A stretch of DNA of 20,677 nucleotides from an uncultured Vampirovibrio sp. (GCA_910583725.1 CAJTXZ010000003.1:1-20677); one strand, 5' to 3'. Numbered from the stretch's first letter, positions 1 to 8,659 are shown. Notes: generated by a model from the sequence alone, not told the origin. Numbers and translations: made by a program.

Positions 1-53
1 AGAGCACTCCCCTTTTAAGGGATAGGTCGCGCGTTCGAATCGCGCCAAGCGCA
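1..53 (+). tRNA. tRNA-Lys(TTT), 3' part (5' end cut by window edge)
   Basis: The window opens inside a tRNA. Anticodon arm: stem at 7-11 and 19-23, loop 12-18 (CTTTTAA), anticodon TTT at 14-16, which reads lysine codons. A 5-nt variable loop follows (24-28). The T arm is perfect: GCGCG (29-33), loop TTCGAAT (34-40), CGCGC (41-45). The acceptor 3' strand is 46-52 and the discriminator A is at 53. No CCA is encoded. The 5' acceptor strand and most of the D arm lie outside the window, so acceptor pairing cannot be checked. Confidence 0.9.
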
Positions 54-70
54 AATTTTTGTGCATTTTT
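49..70 (+). terminator. Probable intrinsic terminator overlapping the tRNA-Lys acceptor
   Basis: GCGCAAA (49-55) can pair with TTTGTGC (58-64), including one G-T pair, and is followed by A and five T (66-70). The 5' arm uses the last bases of the tRNA acceptor. The same bases therefore either form the terminator hairpin during transcription or pair in the mature tRNA. The very short loop means the inner pairs probably open. The call rests on this pairing and the T-run only. Confidence 0.45.
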
Positions 71-329
71 ACTGTTTTTTCAAGTTCTATTCTTTAAAAG
101 ATGGTTTTTGCCCTATTAGCTCACATTATATATTTTTAACCTTTGCCTAACCGCAGATGAAACTTTAAAGAGACCTTTTATATGCTCCTAAAAAGAATGC
201 TTTAAGTGTTATGCTTATTTTAAATATTAATTATATATAATTTTAAACATTTTTAATACTTTATTGTTTGCTAAATGTCTTTTTAGTATGCTCTAAATTG
301 CTAAATTTTGGGAAGATAGGAATTTAAAA

Positions 330-3300
330 ATGTTTAAGAAGATTATGACATCTATTTTGCTGTTCTTTGCTGCAGGCAATTTTACCTGGGCATTTGACCA
401 GCTTGAAGGAGATGTAACTTTAAATAATAATACTGTACTCACAGAAAAATTTGGCCAAATTCGGGGCGATTTTAGTCTGGATGGCGGTCAACATTCTCTC
501 GATGGTGCGGGCTTCTTTGGCATAACCTCTCCAAAAGGTACAACAACAACCTCTTATAACACTGTTTTAAAAAATATCGGCTTTTTTACCCTTAATGAAA
601 TCTCAAGTGCTGATGAAAATTCTATAATTAAACTTATAGATGGCAAGCCGGTTCATTTTTCAATACAGGATACCGAATCTGCACATGGATTTCTTGGCTC
701 CACTGGTTCTGGGTCTTTTGCTTATACTCAGGATGGCATTTCCCTTGAAAACTCTGTTATAAAAAATAATCATATTGTAACTTCTTCATATGGCGCAGGT
801 GGTGCTATAGCAAATGAAAGCAAGGATAAAGGCATAAAAGTAATAAATTCTTTTATTACAGAAAATTCTATAAAAAGAGAAAATTCAACTTCTTCCAACC
901 GTGATGTACGAGGCGGTGCAATATCTGATGGCGGTACTCCTTCTTATAATAGCTCTGTTGGGGGCCTTGTTGTTAAAGACAGCGTTATAACTAATAATTC
1001 TATTATAAATAATCAGACAAATTATAAATACAAATCACTTGGCGGTGCTTTGTATGAAATGGGCGGCGCTGTAAATATAGACAATACCTATCTTGGCGGC
1101 AACTATATTGAAGCAGATATGGGTGCATACGGCGGTGCTTTATATGCTGGGGCTCCAAAAGCTGATATTCATATGATAAAAAATTCTGTATTTAAGGATA
1201 ATCATGTAAAGTCAAAAAACTATGCAGCAGCAGGCGGCGCTGTTAATATAGTCTCTAATTCTTTAGAAGCACAGGTAATTTCTGATTCGCTATTTAAAAA
1301 TAATTCTGCTGTCTCTGAAAGTAATCAGAAATATACTACAGAAGCTGGTGCTCTTGGCGGGGCAATAAATAACGAGGCAGCAAATCTATCTATTAATAAT
1401 TCCGCCTTTGAAAACAATAAGGCGGTATCTAATAAATTTGCTCTGGGCGGCGCCATTTATACTGGCAGTACAAATAATAAAATACTAAAAATTGATAATT
1501 CACTCTTTGAGGATAACAAAGTGCAGTCATTATTAAACGCAACCCAGGGTGGAGCAGTCTATTCCGGCACCAATACCGTAATTAGTAATTCATTCTTCAA
1601 AGGAAATATTGCAGGAATTATTACCAACTTTGACGATACAAGCTCTGCGCGTGCCTCTTCAGGTGGCGCTATTGCTTTTAATACCAGTGCAAAGGATGCA
1701 CTTATAGAAAATACGGATTTTGTTGAAAATTCTGCCGTTAATACTACAAAGGGCGGCGGTGCAATATATACAAACGGTAAAACCAATCTAACGATTATTG
1801 ATTCATCTTTTAAGGATAATACCACCTATGGAATAATAGGCAAAACAGATTCTGCTTCACCTTCCGGTGGCGCCATATACAATGATTCAACACAAGTTAA
1901 CATTATAGCAAAGGATAAGGATGTTTATTTTAGTGGAAATAAAGCAGGTGATGATTCTCTTAATCTTGTTTCCAATGCAATTCATGATAACGCCGGAACA
2001 ATAAATATTGCTGCATATGAAGACAGGCAAGCTGTATTTAACGATTCAATCACCTCAGAAGATAATAAAAGTACCTTAAACCTAAATTCGCTGCCTCCGC
2101 TTCCTGAAATTGCCAATGCTATTGCTAAAGACTCTTCGCCGCTTAACGGTACTATTGTTTTAAATAAGGATATGTCCGGATACAAAGGTTCTGTAAATTT
2201 AGAGGGCGGCACGCTTGCTCTTGGGCAGAATGGCACGCTTTTTGAAAATGCTGCAAGCTTTAATGTTAACGCTCCATCGAAAATAAATCTTGCAAACGGC
2301 GTTATTCAGGAACATCATTTTAATAATCTGAATATCAATGCTGATGTTAATCTTGGAATAGATGCGGACCTTGAAAAAGGTGCTGCCGATAATTTTGAGG
2401 TAGATAATTTTACAATAACAGATAGTGCAAAAATAAAAATTGATACAATAAATGTTATTGCAGATGCTACTGCAGATTCAGCTGCAATTACCCTTATGGA
2501 CAGCGAAGAAGCGAGAAAATATATTACACTTGAAGATACAGCTAAACAGGCTCTTGGCAAGATTTACAAGTACGGTGTTGAATTTAATGAAGAAACCGGC
2601 GAGCTTGAATTCCAAAAATTAAATATCTTAAGTGCAGGCAGCAGCAATCCGTCAAATTTCTTTAACCCTGCAATTTTGGCAACCCCGGTTGCACTTCAGG
2701 CTGTTTCCCAGGCAGGAATAAGAGAAGCTATGAATTATGGCTTTGAACATTCTGACATGTTTACAAAATTACCTAAAAAAGAAAGGCTTGCAAAAATCAA
2801 TGCCAATAAATATGCTATATCGGAGTTTAATAACCAACTTCCAGGCTATGACGAGCAGCTTGAAGAGAGCGGTTTTTGGCTTCGCCCTTACAGCGTGCTT
2901 GAAAGAATTGATTTAGAGGACGGGCCAAAAGTAGATAATATTTCATACGGCACCCTTGTAGGATATGATTCAAAATTTAAAGAAAATAAAAACGGTTGGG
3001 TTAGCTCATTATCAAGCTATTTAAGTTATTATGGCTCAATGCTTGATTATTCAAATGTTGATATATCAACAAACGGTTTTGGATTAGGCTTTACAAAGTC
3101 ATTTTATAAAAAGAATTTTTGGTCTGCAATTTCAGCGTCCGGCGGCATGAGCCTTGGCAGAATAGATGCATCTTTTGGGGATGATGATATTATTTCGGCA
3201 AACGCCGGTGTATCCCTAAGAAACGGCTACAATCTTGAATTTGGTGAAGGGAGATTTATAATTCAACCGACAACTTCATTTAGCTATTATTTTGCAAATA

Positions 3301-3656
3301 TTTTTGACTATACAAACGCTGCGGGTGTAAAAATTGATGCCAAGCCGCTAAATTCCTTTGAATTAAAACCCGGTTTAAGACTTATCTCAAATACAAAAAA
3401 TGGCTGGCAGCCTTATATTAGTGCTCATATGGTTTGGAATCTTTTTAATGAGACTGATGTTAGAGCTGATGGTGTAAGACTTCCTGATATGCATATGAAA
3501 CCCTATGTTGAATATGGGCTTGGAATACAAAAGAATAAGGGAGATAATTTCACCTGCTTTTTACAAGCCATGGCAAGAAGCGGCGGCAGAACAGGTGGCG
3601 CTTTTACAGCTGGCCTGAGGTGGGCTGTTGGAAGAGACAGAAGGGAAACTTTATAA
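330..3656 (+). CDS. Autotransporter with Pmp-like GGA[ILV]/FxxN repeats and C-terminal barrel
   Basis: Predicted type V (autotransporter) surface protein of 1108 aa. Residues 1-22 form a Sec signal peptide (KKIM, hydrophobic core, cut near TWA-FD). The passenger carries twelve GGA[I/L/V] motifs between about residues 157 and 516, alternating with FxxN motifs (FKDN, FKNN, FENN, FEDN, FKGN). This is the hallmark of chlamydial polymorphic-membrane-protein repeats and predicts a right-handed beta-helix. A less repetitive stretch (about 590-800) leads to a C-terminal barrel from about residue 845, with alternating aromatic strands ending in the GLRWAVGR region plus a short charged tail. The passenger is rich in Asn and Ser and nearly free of Cys. 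The start is supported by an AGGAA-type site 7 nt upstream. The barrel should sit in the outer membrane with the passenger outside. The ligand or role is unknown; adhesion is the usual guess. A TPR-glycosyltransferase gene follows 36 bp downstream. Confidence 0.88.
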   Translation: MFKKIMTSILLFFAAGNFTWAFDQLEGDVTLNNNTVLTEKFGQIRGDFSLDGGQHSLDGAGFFGITSPKGTTTTSYNTVLKNIGFFTLNEISSADENSIIKLIDGKPVHFSIQDTESAHGFLGSTGSGSFAYTQDGISLENSVIKNNHIVTSSYGAGGAIANESKDKGIKVINSFITENSIKRENSTSSNRDVRGGAISDGGTPSYNSSVGGLVVKDSVITNNSIINNQTNYKYKSLGGALYEMGGAVNIDNTYLGGNYIEADMGAYGGALYAGAPKADIHMIKNSVFKDNHVKSKNYAAAGGAVNIVSNSLEAQVISDSLFKNNSAVSESNQKYTTEAGALGGAINNEAANLSINNSAFENNKAVSNKFALGGAIYTGSTNNKILKIDNSLFEDNKVQSLLNATQGGAVYSGTNTVISNSFFKGNIAGIITNFDDTSSARASSGGAIAFNTSAKDALIENTDFVENSAVNTTKGGGAIYTNGKTNLTIIDSSFKDNTTYGIIGKTDSASPSGGAIYNDSTQVNIIAKDKDVYFSGNKAGDDSLNLVSNAIHDNAGTINIAAYEDRQAVFNDSITSEDNKSTLNLNSLPPLPEIANAIAKDSSPLNGTIVLNKDMSGYKGSVNLEGGTLALGQNGTLFENAASFNVNAPSKINLANGVIQEHHFNNLNINADVNLGIDADLEKGAADNFEVDNFTITDSAKIKIDTINVIADATADSAAITLMDSEEARKYITLEDTAKQALGKIYKYGVEFNEETGELEFQKLNILSAGSSNPSNFFNPAILATPVALQAVSQAGIREAMNYGFEHSDMFTKLPKKERLAKINANKYAISEFNNQLPGYDEQLEESGFWLRPYSVLERIDLEDGPKVDNISYGTLVGYDSKFKENKNGWVSSLSSYLSYYGSMLDYSNVDISTNGFGLGFTKSFYKKNFWSAISASGGMSLGRIDASFGDDDIISANAGVSLRNGYNLEFGEGRFIIQPTTSFSYYFANIFDYTNAAGVKIDAKPLNSFELKPGLRLISNTKNGWQPYISAHMVWNLFNETDVRADGVRLPDMHMKPYVEYGLGIQKNKGDNFTCFLQAMARSGGRTGGAFTAGLRWAVGRDRRETL

Positions 3657-3657
3657 T

Positions 3658-3686
3658 TTGCCTATTTACTTCTAAAATAATATAAT
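3658..3686 (+). promoter_or_regulatory. Candidate promoter giving a leaderless TPR-glycosyltransferase mRNA
   Basis: TTGCCT (3658-3663), a 17-nt spacer and a perfect TATAAT (3681-3686) lie in the short gap after the autotransporter stop. Only 6 nt separate the -10 from the ATG at 3693, so transcription would begin at or next to the start codon. There is no Shine-Dalgarno sequence. The -35 is only a 4/6 match. Confidence 0.5.
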
Positions 3687-3692
3687 TATTAG

Positions 3693-5336
3693 ATGGAAAA
3701 AATTAAACAAGCCATTGAATTTCATAAAAAAGGCGATTATGTAAACGCGGAAAAATTTTATCTTGATTTTTTAAATGATAATCCTAATGAAGCTAAGGCA
3801 TATCATCTTTTGGGCTGCATGTATATGCAAATGAAGGATTTTATAAGAGCTGCAGGTTCCCTTAAAAAAGCTTCTGAACTTGAGAAATCCACTCCCATTA
3901 TGACAGATTATGCCTTGTGTTTATTTGAACTTGAGGACTTCAAAACTGCATATGAATACCTTAAAGAAGTAGTTGTCATAAGCGACAGTAAAATCCTGTA
4001 TGAGAAAATTATTCATTGCTGCAAGGTTTTAAACCTTCCTATGGAGCTTCTAAAATACGCTTCTTTGGCTCTAAAATTTTATGGTGATGATATTTATAAA
4101 CTAAGAGATATTGCGGCACTGGCCCAAGATTTAAAAGAATTTGAATCTGCCAAAAAATATCTAAATAGGTTAATTGAACTCTGCCCTGATGATTATATTG
4201 CATACAATAATCTTGGCCTTGTTCTAGAATTTACCGCAGACTTTGCAGGTGCGGAAGCTGCTTACAGAAAGGCTATTGAAATTCATCCAAACGCAGACGC
4301 TGTATACAATTTATCGGTTTTATTGAGGCGTGAAAAAAAGTATGATGAATCTCTGAAAGTTTTAGAACTTTCAAAACAATTTAACCACTGTCCTGAAAAA
4401 TATAAACACAGCTATGGTCTTTTACACCTTGCGCAAAAAGATTTTAAAACCGGCTACAAGCCTTATGTTGATTATTTAAAAGTGCTCCAGAAAGACAATA
4501 TTGATAGCGCTCTTTGGTGGAAAGGCGCCTATAATGGTAATTCTATTCTTGTAATTAATGCGACTGAGGGTTTTGGCGATATTTTTATGTTTTCAAGATA
4601 TTTGGATTTTCTTGATACCTCAAAATTCAAAGATGTGATTTTAATAGTGCCGCCTGTGCTCAATGACTTATATAGCTTTAATTTCCCGGGTTTTAAAGTA
4701 GTGAATATGGGCCAAAAAGTTATTTATAACTATGCCACAATTTTGCTGGATTTGCCGCTTATCTATAACATCGATTTTGAGCATATTCCATCAACCGACA
4801 AATACCTTATGGCCCCGCCTTTGTACTGTGAAAAATGGAAGGGATGTTTTAGAAAAGATAGATTAAATGTCGGGCTGTTTTTTGCAGGAAATACGGAACA
4901 CAAAAGAAGTCTGTACAATAGAAAAATTGATTTTGAAATGCTAAAACCCTTGCTTAGTGTTGATAACACTGATTTTTACTCTCTGCAGCCCGAAGATACA
5001 TTTAAAGAGATTTTCCTGGGACAAAATATTATGGATTTGTCTGATAAAATAATGAATTTTTCAGATACTGCAGCCATAATTGAAAATATGGATGTAGTTA
5101 TAAGTGTTGATTCTGCTGTAGCACATCTGGCAGGCTCTATGGGCAAAAAAACTTTGTTAATGCTTCCCTATTCTGCTGACTGGCGGTGGTTTGATGAGGA
5201 AGATAAATGCAGCTGGTATGACAGTGTTAAAATTTTCAGGCAAGATACAGAAGGCGACTGGAAGCCTGTTGTAGACAGAGTTAAAACAGAAATAGAAAAG
5301 TCCTTTTGTTTGAAATTCAATTCTCAGGTTTCATAA
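3693..5336 (+). CDS. TPR-repeat glycosyltransferase (GT9-like C-terminal domain)
   Basis: 547-aa cytosolic protein. Residues 1-250 are tandem tetratricopeptide repeats; typical units are GDYVNAEKFYLDFLNDNPNE at 14-33 and the run around DYIAYNNLGLVLEFTADFAG. From about residue 275 comes a GT-B-like glycosyltransferase domain: the ATEGFGDIFMFSRYLDFL stretch matches the N-terminal GxGD loop of the heptosyltransferase/GT9 group, and VDSAVAHLAGSMGK (D473, H478) matches its C-terminal sugar-nucleotide region. Proteins of this TPR + GT layout often glycosylate proteins or surface polymers; donor and acceptor cannot be told from sequence. The gene is 36 bp after the autotransporter, so the autotransporter is a plausible substrate (inference). 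The start is taken because the first TPR helix begins at residue 3. There is no Shine-Dalgarno sequence. A strong terminator follows. Confidence 0.82.
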   Translation: MEKIKQAIEFHKKGDYVNAEKFYLDFLNDNPNEAKAYHLLGCMYMQMKDFIRAAGSLKKASELEKSTPIMTDYALCLFELEDFKTAYEYLKEVVVISDSKILYEKIIHCCKVLNLPMELLKYASLALKFYGDDIYKLRDIAALAQDLKEFESAKKYLNRLIELCPDDYIAYNNLGLVLEFTADFAGAEAAYRKAIEIHPNADAVYNLSVLLRREKKYDESLKVLELSKQFNHCPEKYKHSYGLLHLAQKDFKTGYKPYVDYLKVLQKDNIDSALWWKGAYNGNSILVINATEGFGDIFMFSRYLDFLDTSKFKDVILIVPPVLNDLYSFNFPGFKVVNMGQKVIYNYATILLDLPLIYNIDFEHIPSTDKYLMAPPLYCEKWKGCFRKDRLNVGLFFAGNTEHKRSLYNRKIDFEMLKPLLSVDNTDFYSLQPEDTFKEIFLGQNIMDLSDKIMNFSDTAAIIENMDVVISVDSAVAHLAGSMGKKTLLMLPYSADWRWFDEEDKCSWYDSVKIFRQDTEGDWKPVVDRVKTEIEKSFCLKFNSQVS

Positions 5337-5376
5337 AACTTTACATTTTTTTGATAAACCCTGTAGAAAAATATTA

Positions 5377-5406
5377 AAAAGCCGCAATTTTTTATTTGCG
5401 GCTTTT
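5377..5406. terminator. Bidirectional intrinsic terminator
   Basis: AAAAGCCGCAA (5377-5387), an 8-nt loop, and TTGCGGCTTTT (5396-5406) form an 11-bp perfect stem flanked by A on one side and T on the other. It lies between convergent genes and can end both the glycosyltransferase (+) and OadG-like (-) transcripts. Confidence 0.88.
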
Positions 5407-5434
5407 GTAAATTTTGTTAAGTTTGTAAAAAGTT

Positions 5435-5671
5435 TTAACCATGATTCTGTTTTAATGTTGCGCATGCAATGGCGATAGCTATTTCAGCATCGTCAGAAGC
5501 CTTTAATGCCTTTGGGGCAGCTGTTTGGGGCTCTACAACGGGAAAAACTTTATTTAAATATTCAATAACTTTTGCCTGAATACCCATTGCAAGAATAAGA
5601 ATACATAAAAATACAAAAACCGTGGAAAACCCTATTAATAATACAGATAAACCTTCTTCAAAAGCTGGCAT
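5435..5671 (-). CDS. oadG: OadG-like sodium pump decarboxylase gamma subunit
   Basis: Small membrane protein of 78 aa. It has a short N-terminus (MPAFEEG), one transmembrane helix at about residues 7-31 (LSVLLIGFSTVFVFLCILIL), a short amphipathic stretch with a Pro/Ala-rich linker, and a C-terminal segment ASDDAEIAIAIACATLKQN typical of OadG/sodium pump decarboxylase gamma chains. In those complexes the gamma chain anchors the carboxyltransferase/biotin part to the membrane OadB pump. The start at 5671 is preferred over an upstream in-frame ATG at 5734: AGGAG lies 7 nt before it, and the extra residues would add a second unrelated hydrophobic stretch. It follows the DUF815 gene by 71 bp on the same strand and is probably co-transcribed. 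No alpha, beta or biotin-carrier gene is in the window, so it is an orphan here. Confidence 0.72.
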   Translation of the reverse strand: MPAFEEGLSVLLIGFSTVFVFLCILILAMGIQAKVIEYLNKVFPVVEPQTAAPKALKASDDAEIAIAIACATLKQNHG

Positions 5672-5742
5672 AGTAAAACTCCTAAATAAAATACTTAATA
5701 AAATAATTTTAACAAAAACAAAAAATAAAATCAAAAGTGAGA

Positions 5743-6984
5743 TTATTTTAGGCTCAAATTCAATTCCAGTCTTGCTTGCAGGTAGTCAATATATTGCCTT
5801 GCAAGCCTTGGACTTCTTTTCCCTTTTGCAACAGCAAATCTTTCAGCCCCTAAAAATAGCTCATCGTCAGAAATATCAAGCTTTCTGTCCTCTTTAATTT
5901 CTTTTACAATTGCAAGAAAATTATCCTTATTTGGTACGGTGAATGTGACTGTAATGCCAAATCTGTCTGAAAGAGAGACTGTTTCATCAATTGTATCGGC
6001 AAGATGTACCTCATCACCCTCTCTGGCTGAAAAGCTTTCTTTGACAAGGTGACGGCGGTTTGATGTGGCGTAAATTACCATATTATCGGGCTGTTTAGCC
6101 AATGAACCCTCTAAAACCGCTTTTAGTGCGCCAAAATCATCATTTTCATTAAAGGTTAAATCATCTATAAAAATAATAAATTTCAGCGGAATTTCGCTTA
6201 TCATCTGCATTAAGACATCAAGATGTGCCAAATTTTCCTTATACACCTGAATTACACGCAGGCCTTCCTTATGGTATTCATTCAGAATTGCCTTCACCGT
6301 GCTGGATTTGCCGGTTCCTCTGTCGCCATACAATAGGACATTATTGTATGGTTTGTTTTTTAAAAAACCCAAAGTATTATCTATAACAATGCTTTGCTCT
6401 CTTTGATAACGCTTTAAATCCTTTAATAGCACGCTATCACAATTTTTTATAGGCTCAATACCCTGATTTGAATTGAATTTGAACGCTCTAAATTTTCCAA
6501 AAATACCGATTCCATTGATTTTATAGTGATTTATAATATTTTCAAAAGTTAATTTTGATGAAAAATTGCCAAATGACGCCAAATTATCAATAATATTGCG
6601 CTTTTCAGGAAAATAATGAGATAAAAATCCCTTTAATTCTGCACATTTTACGTCGGATAAACGCACTAAAGTATTGATATCATTGGTTCCCGCTGTTTTA
6701 ATATTCTGGTTAAGCTCGCCATATCTCCCTTTCGCACATTCAGCTGTAAAGTAATTATTATCAAAAAGTATTATATTGTTAATATATTTTGTCCAATCCC
6801 CTTGATATTCCGCATCATACAGCCTGCTCACCATATCAGACCATGCCTTGATTATATCGTTAAAATTTTTCTTATCGCACGCCAAATTTAATATATGTAT
6901 AAATTTTTCAATAACAAAATCCTCTAAAGCCTTCTTGTATAAGGTTATTGTATTTAATGACGTCCTAAATTCTTCTGTTGTCAC
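5743..6984 (-). CDS. DUF815-family AAA+ ATP-binding protein
   Basis: 413-aa cytosolic P-loop ATPase. The N-terminal half (1-200) is helical and lacks known motifs. The C-terminal half is the AAA core: Walker A GDRGTGKS at 220-227, Walker B FIDD at 272-275, a sensor-like VIYATSNRRHLV stretch, and SDRFGITVTFTVPNK followed by the GKRSPRLARQYIDYL C-terminal region. This arrangement is that of the DUF815 family, widespread ATPases of unknown cellular role. Translation starts at GTG (6984-6982), backed by a strong GGGAGGG site 8 nt upstream. The OadG-like gene follows on the same strand, and ilvC diverges on the other side. The name fixes the fold, not a substrate. Confidence 0.85.
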   Translation of the reverse strand: MTTEEFRTSLNTITLYKKALEDFVIEKFIHILNLACDKKNFNDIIKAWSDMVSRLYDAEYQGDWTKYINNIILFDNNYFTAECAKGRYGELNQNIKTAGTNDINTLVRLSDVKCAELKGFLSHYFPEKRNIIDNLASFGNFSSKLTFENIINHYKINGIGIFGKFRAFKFNSNQGIEPIKNCDSVLLKDLKRYQREQSIVIDNTLGFLKNKPYNNVLLYGDRGTGKSSTVKAILNEYHKEGLRVIQVYKENLAHLDVLMQMISEIPLKFIIFIDDLTFNENDDFGALKAVLEGSLAKQPDNMVIYATSNRRHLVKESFSAREGDEVHLADTIDETVSLSDRFGITVTFTVPNKDNFLAIVKEIKEDRKLDISDDELFLGAERFAVAKGKRSPRLARQYIDYLQARLELNLSLK

Positions 6985-7010
6985 GCTTCTTACCCTCCCT
7001 ATATACTCAT

Positions 7011-7019
7011 ATTATACCA
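7011..7019 (-). promoter_or_regulatory. Extended -10 promoter for DUF815/OadG genes
   Basis: On the minus strand TGG-TATAAT spans 7019-7011, an extended -10 (TGn) with a perfect hexamer and no good -35. The predicted start of transcription is near 7004, giving a leader of about 20 nt that contains the GGGAGGG site. Confidence 0.65.
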
Positions 7020-7031
7020 AAAAATAACTAG

Positions 7032-7060
7032 TTGACGTTTCTCTTTGATAGGAATAAACT
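7032..7060 (+). promoter_or_regulatory. Sigma-70-type promoter for ilvC
   Basis: TTGACG (7032-7037), a 17-nt spacer and TAAACT (7055-7060). Transcription would start near 7067 and leave a leader of about 27 nt. That is too short for a T-box or attenuator, so no leader-based branched-chain amino-acid control is visible. Confidence 0.6.
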
Positions 7061-7093
7061 AATGGTAATTATTGAATTCTGGAGGAGAAAATT

Positions 7094-8092
7094 ATGACAA
7101 AAATTTATTATGCAGAAGATTGTAATTTGGATTTATTAAAGGGCAAAACAGTTGCCATTATTGGTTATGGCAGCCAGGGTCATGCCCATGCTCTGAATTT
7201 ACATGAAAGCGGAGTTGATGTTATTGTTGGTCTTTATAATGGTTCTAAATCTTGGAAAAAGGCTGAGGATGCCGGTCTTAAGGTTGCAACAGTTGCAGAA
7301 GCCTCTAAGAAAGCTGATTTAATAATGATTCTGCTTCCTGATGAAAAACAAGCAGATGTATACAAGAATGAAATTGCTCCATATTTAACATCAGGCAAAA
7401 CCCTTGCATTTGCACATGGTTTCAATATTCATTTTGCGCAAATTGTTCCTCCTAATGATGTCGATGTAATCATGGTTGCTCCAAAAGGCCCTGGTCACAC
7501 CGTTAGAAGCGAATATGTTGAAGGCAAAGGCGTTCCTTGCTTAGTTGCAATACATCAGAATGCTACAGGAAAAGCCTTAGAGACCGGTTTAGCTTATGCT
7601 GCAGGAATAGGCGGCGCCAGAGCCGGTGTTCTTGAAACAACATTCAGGGTAGAAACCGAAACCGACCTTTTTGGCGAACAGGCTGTTCTATGCGGCGGCG
7701 TAACTGCCTTGATGCAAGCTGGTTTTGAAACCCTTGTTGAGGCTGGCTATGCACCTGAAAATGCTTATTTTGAATGTATCCATGAAATGAAATTAATTGT
7801 TGACTTGATTTATCAGGGTGGTTTTTCAAAAATGCGCTATTCTATATCTGATACCGCTGAATTCGGTGATTATGAAATCGGAAAACGCATAATTACTGAT
7901 GAAACGAAGAAAGAAATGAAAAAAGTTTTATCTGAAATTCAAGATGGTACTTTTGCAAGCAAGTGGATTGCTGAAAATAAAAACGGTCGTGCACATTTCA
8001 CCGCTACACGCCGCATAAAGGCTGAACATGAGCTTGAAAAAGTAGGAAAAGAGCTTAGAAAAATGTACTCTTGGAATGAGGAACAGAAATAA
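7094..8092 (+). CDS. ilvC: Ketol-acid reductoisomerase (NADP+)
   Basis: Converts acetolactate and acetohydroxybutyrate to the dihydroxy acids in valine, leucine and isoleucine synthesis, using NAD(P)H and Mg2+. At 332 aa it has the class I (short) length. The N-terminal Rossmann domain has the IIGYGSQGHAHALNL dinucleotide loop and the VGLYNGSKSW beta2-alphaB loop, whose Lys/Ser pattern favours NADPH. H108 in FAHGFNIHF is the catalytic histidine. The C-terminal domain supplies metal ligands D191 and E195 (DLFGEQAVLCGG) and a further Glu pair around FECIHEMKLIVDLIY. The start is fixed by GGAGGAG 7 nt upstream. The gene stands alone here, without ilvB, ilvN or leuA neighbours. A divergent promoter region separates it from the DUF815 gene. 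Confidence 0.97.
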   Translation: MTKIYYAEDCNLDLLKGKTVAIIGYGSQGHAHALNLHESGVDVIVGLYNGSKSWKKAEDAGLKVATVAEASKKADLIMILLPDEKQADVYKNEIAPYLTSGKTLAFAHGFNIHFAQIVPPNDVDVIMVAPKGPGHTVRSEYVEGKGVPCLVAIHQNATGKALETGLAYAAGIGGARAGVLETTFRVETETDLFGEQAVLCGGVTALMQAGFETLVEAGYAPENAYFECIHEMKLIVDLIYQGGFSKMRYSISDTAEFGDYEIGKRIITDETKKEMKKVLSEIQDGTFASKWIAENKNGRAHFTATRRIKAEHELEKVGKELRKMYSWNEEQK

Positions 8093-8113
8093 GTATTTAC
8101 AAAATTTTACATT

Positions 8114-8138
8114 TGGGCGTTCAAACTTTTGGCGCCCA
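8114..8138 (+). terminator. Possible weak terminator after ilvC
   Basis: TGGGCG (8114-8119) and CGCCCA (8133-8138) form a 6-bp stem with a 13-nt loop, 21 bp after the ilvC stop. The T-run is poor (TTTGTG). It may instead be an mRNA 3'-end structure or a weak attenuator before the cupin gene. Confidence 0.35.
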
Positions 8139-8209
8139 TTTGTGCTATAAAAAACTTATAACTGTTTAATGCTGTGTGTTTAAGTCTATGATATTGAAAG
8201 GATTAAATT

Positions 8210-8659
8210 ATGATTTTTGACAAACTCGACAATGCTGAACTATATTATCCCCTCTCTAAAAAAATAAAAAAGGCTTTTGAATTTATAAAAATTACAGAAT
8301 GGAAAAATCTCGAACCTGGTAAATATGAATACGATGAAGACATTTTTGCAAACCTGCAGGAATATGAAACCAAAAATCCTACAGACGCTGAATTTGAGGT
8401 GCACAGAAAATATTATGATATCCAATATGTAATATCAGGCAAAGAAGCAATGGGTATTGGCCAATTGGATGATTTAAACATAACAAAACCTTATGATAAA
8501 GATAAAGATGTTGTCTTTGGAGAATGCCCGTATTCAACGATTATTGTACCCGAAGGATATTTTACCCTCTTTGCTCCAAAAGATGCCCACAAACCTTCTC
8601 TAAACGTCTCTAATGAAACAAAAGAAGTAAAGAAAGTTATTGTGAAAATTAAAATTTAA
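8210..8659 (+). CDS. YhcH/YjgK/YiaL (DUF386) family cupin protein
   Basis: 149-aa cytosolic beta-barrel protein, the normal length for the family (EbgC, YiaL and TabA are relatives). The family signature is clear: FEVHRKYYDIQYVISGKE (E63, H65, D70) and FAPKDAHKP (H127), which supply the presumed metal-binding and active-site residues. Members are linked to sugar-acid or sialic-acid use and to biofilm control (TabA); the exact substrate is usually unknown. AAAGGA precedes the ATG by 7 nt. The gene lies 117 bp after ilvC on the same strand and no sugar-catabolic operon surrounds it, so context does not narrow the role. Confidence 0.87.
   Translation: MIFDKLDNAELYYPLSKKIKKAFEFIKITEWKNLEPGKYEYDEDIFANLQEYETKNPTDAEFEVHRKYYDIQYVISGKEAMGIGQLDDLNITKPYDKDKDVVFGECPYSTIIVPEGYFTLFAPKDAHKPSLNVSNETKEVKKVIVKIKI

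Noticed and set aside
5672..5734. Longer OadG-like protein from ATG 5734
   Set aside because: AGGAG sits 7 nt before ATG 5671, and the family begins with a short N-terminus before its single helix.
7061..7093. T-box or leader-peptide attenuator before ilvC
   Set aside because: The predicted leader is only about 27 nt, with no hairpin or run of branched-chain codons.
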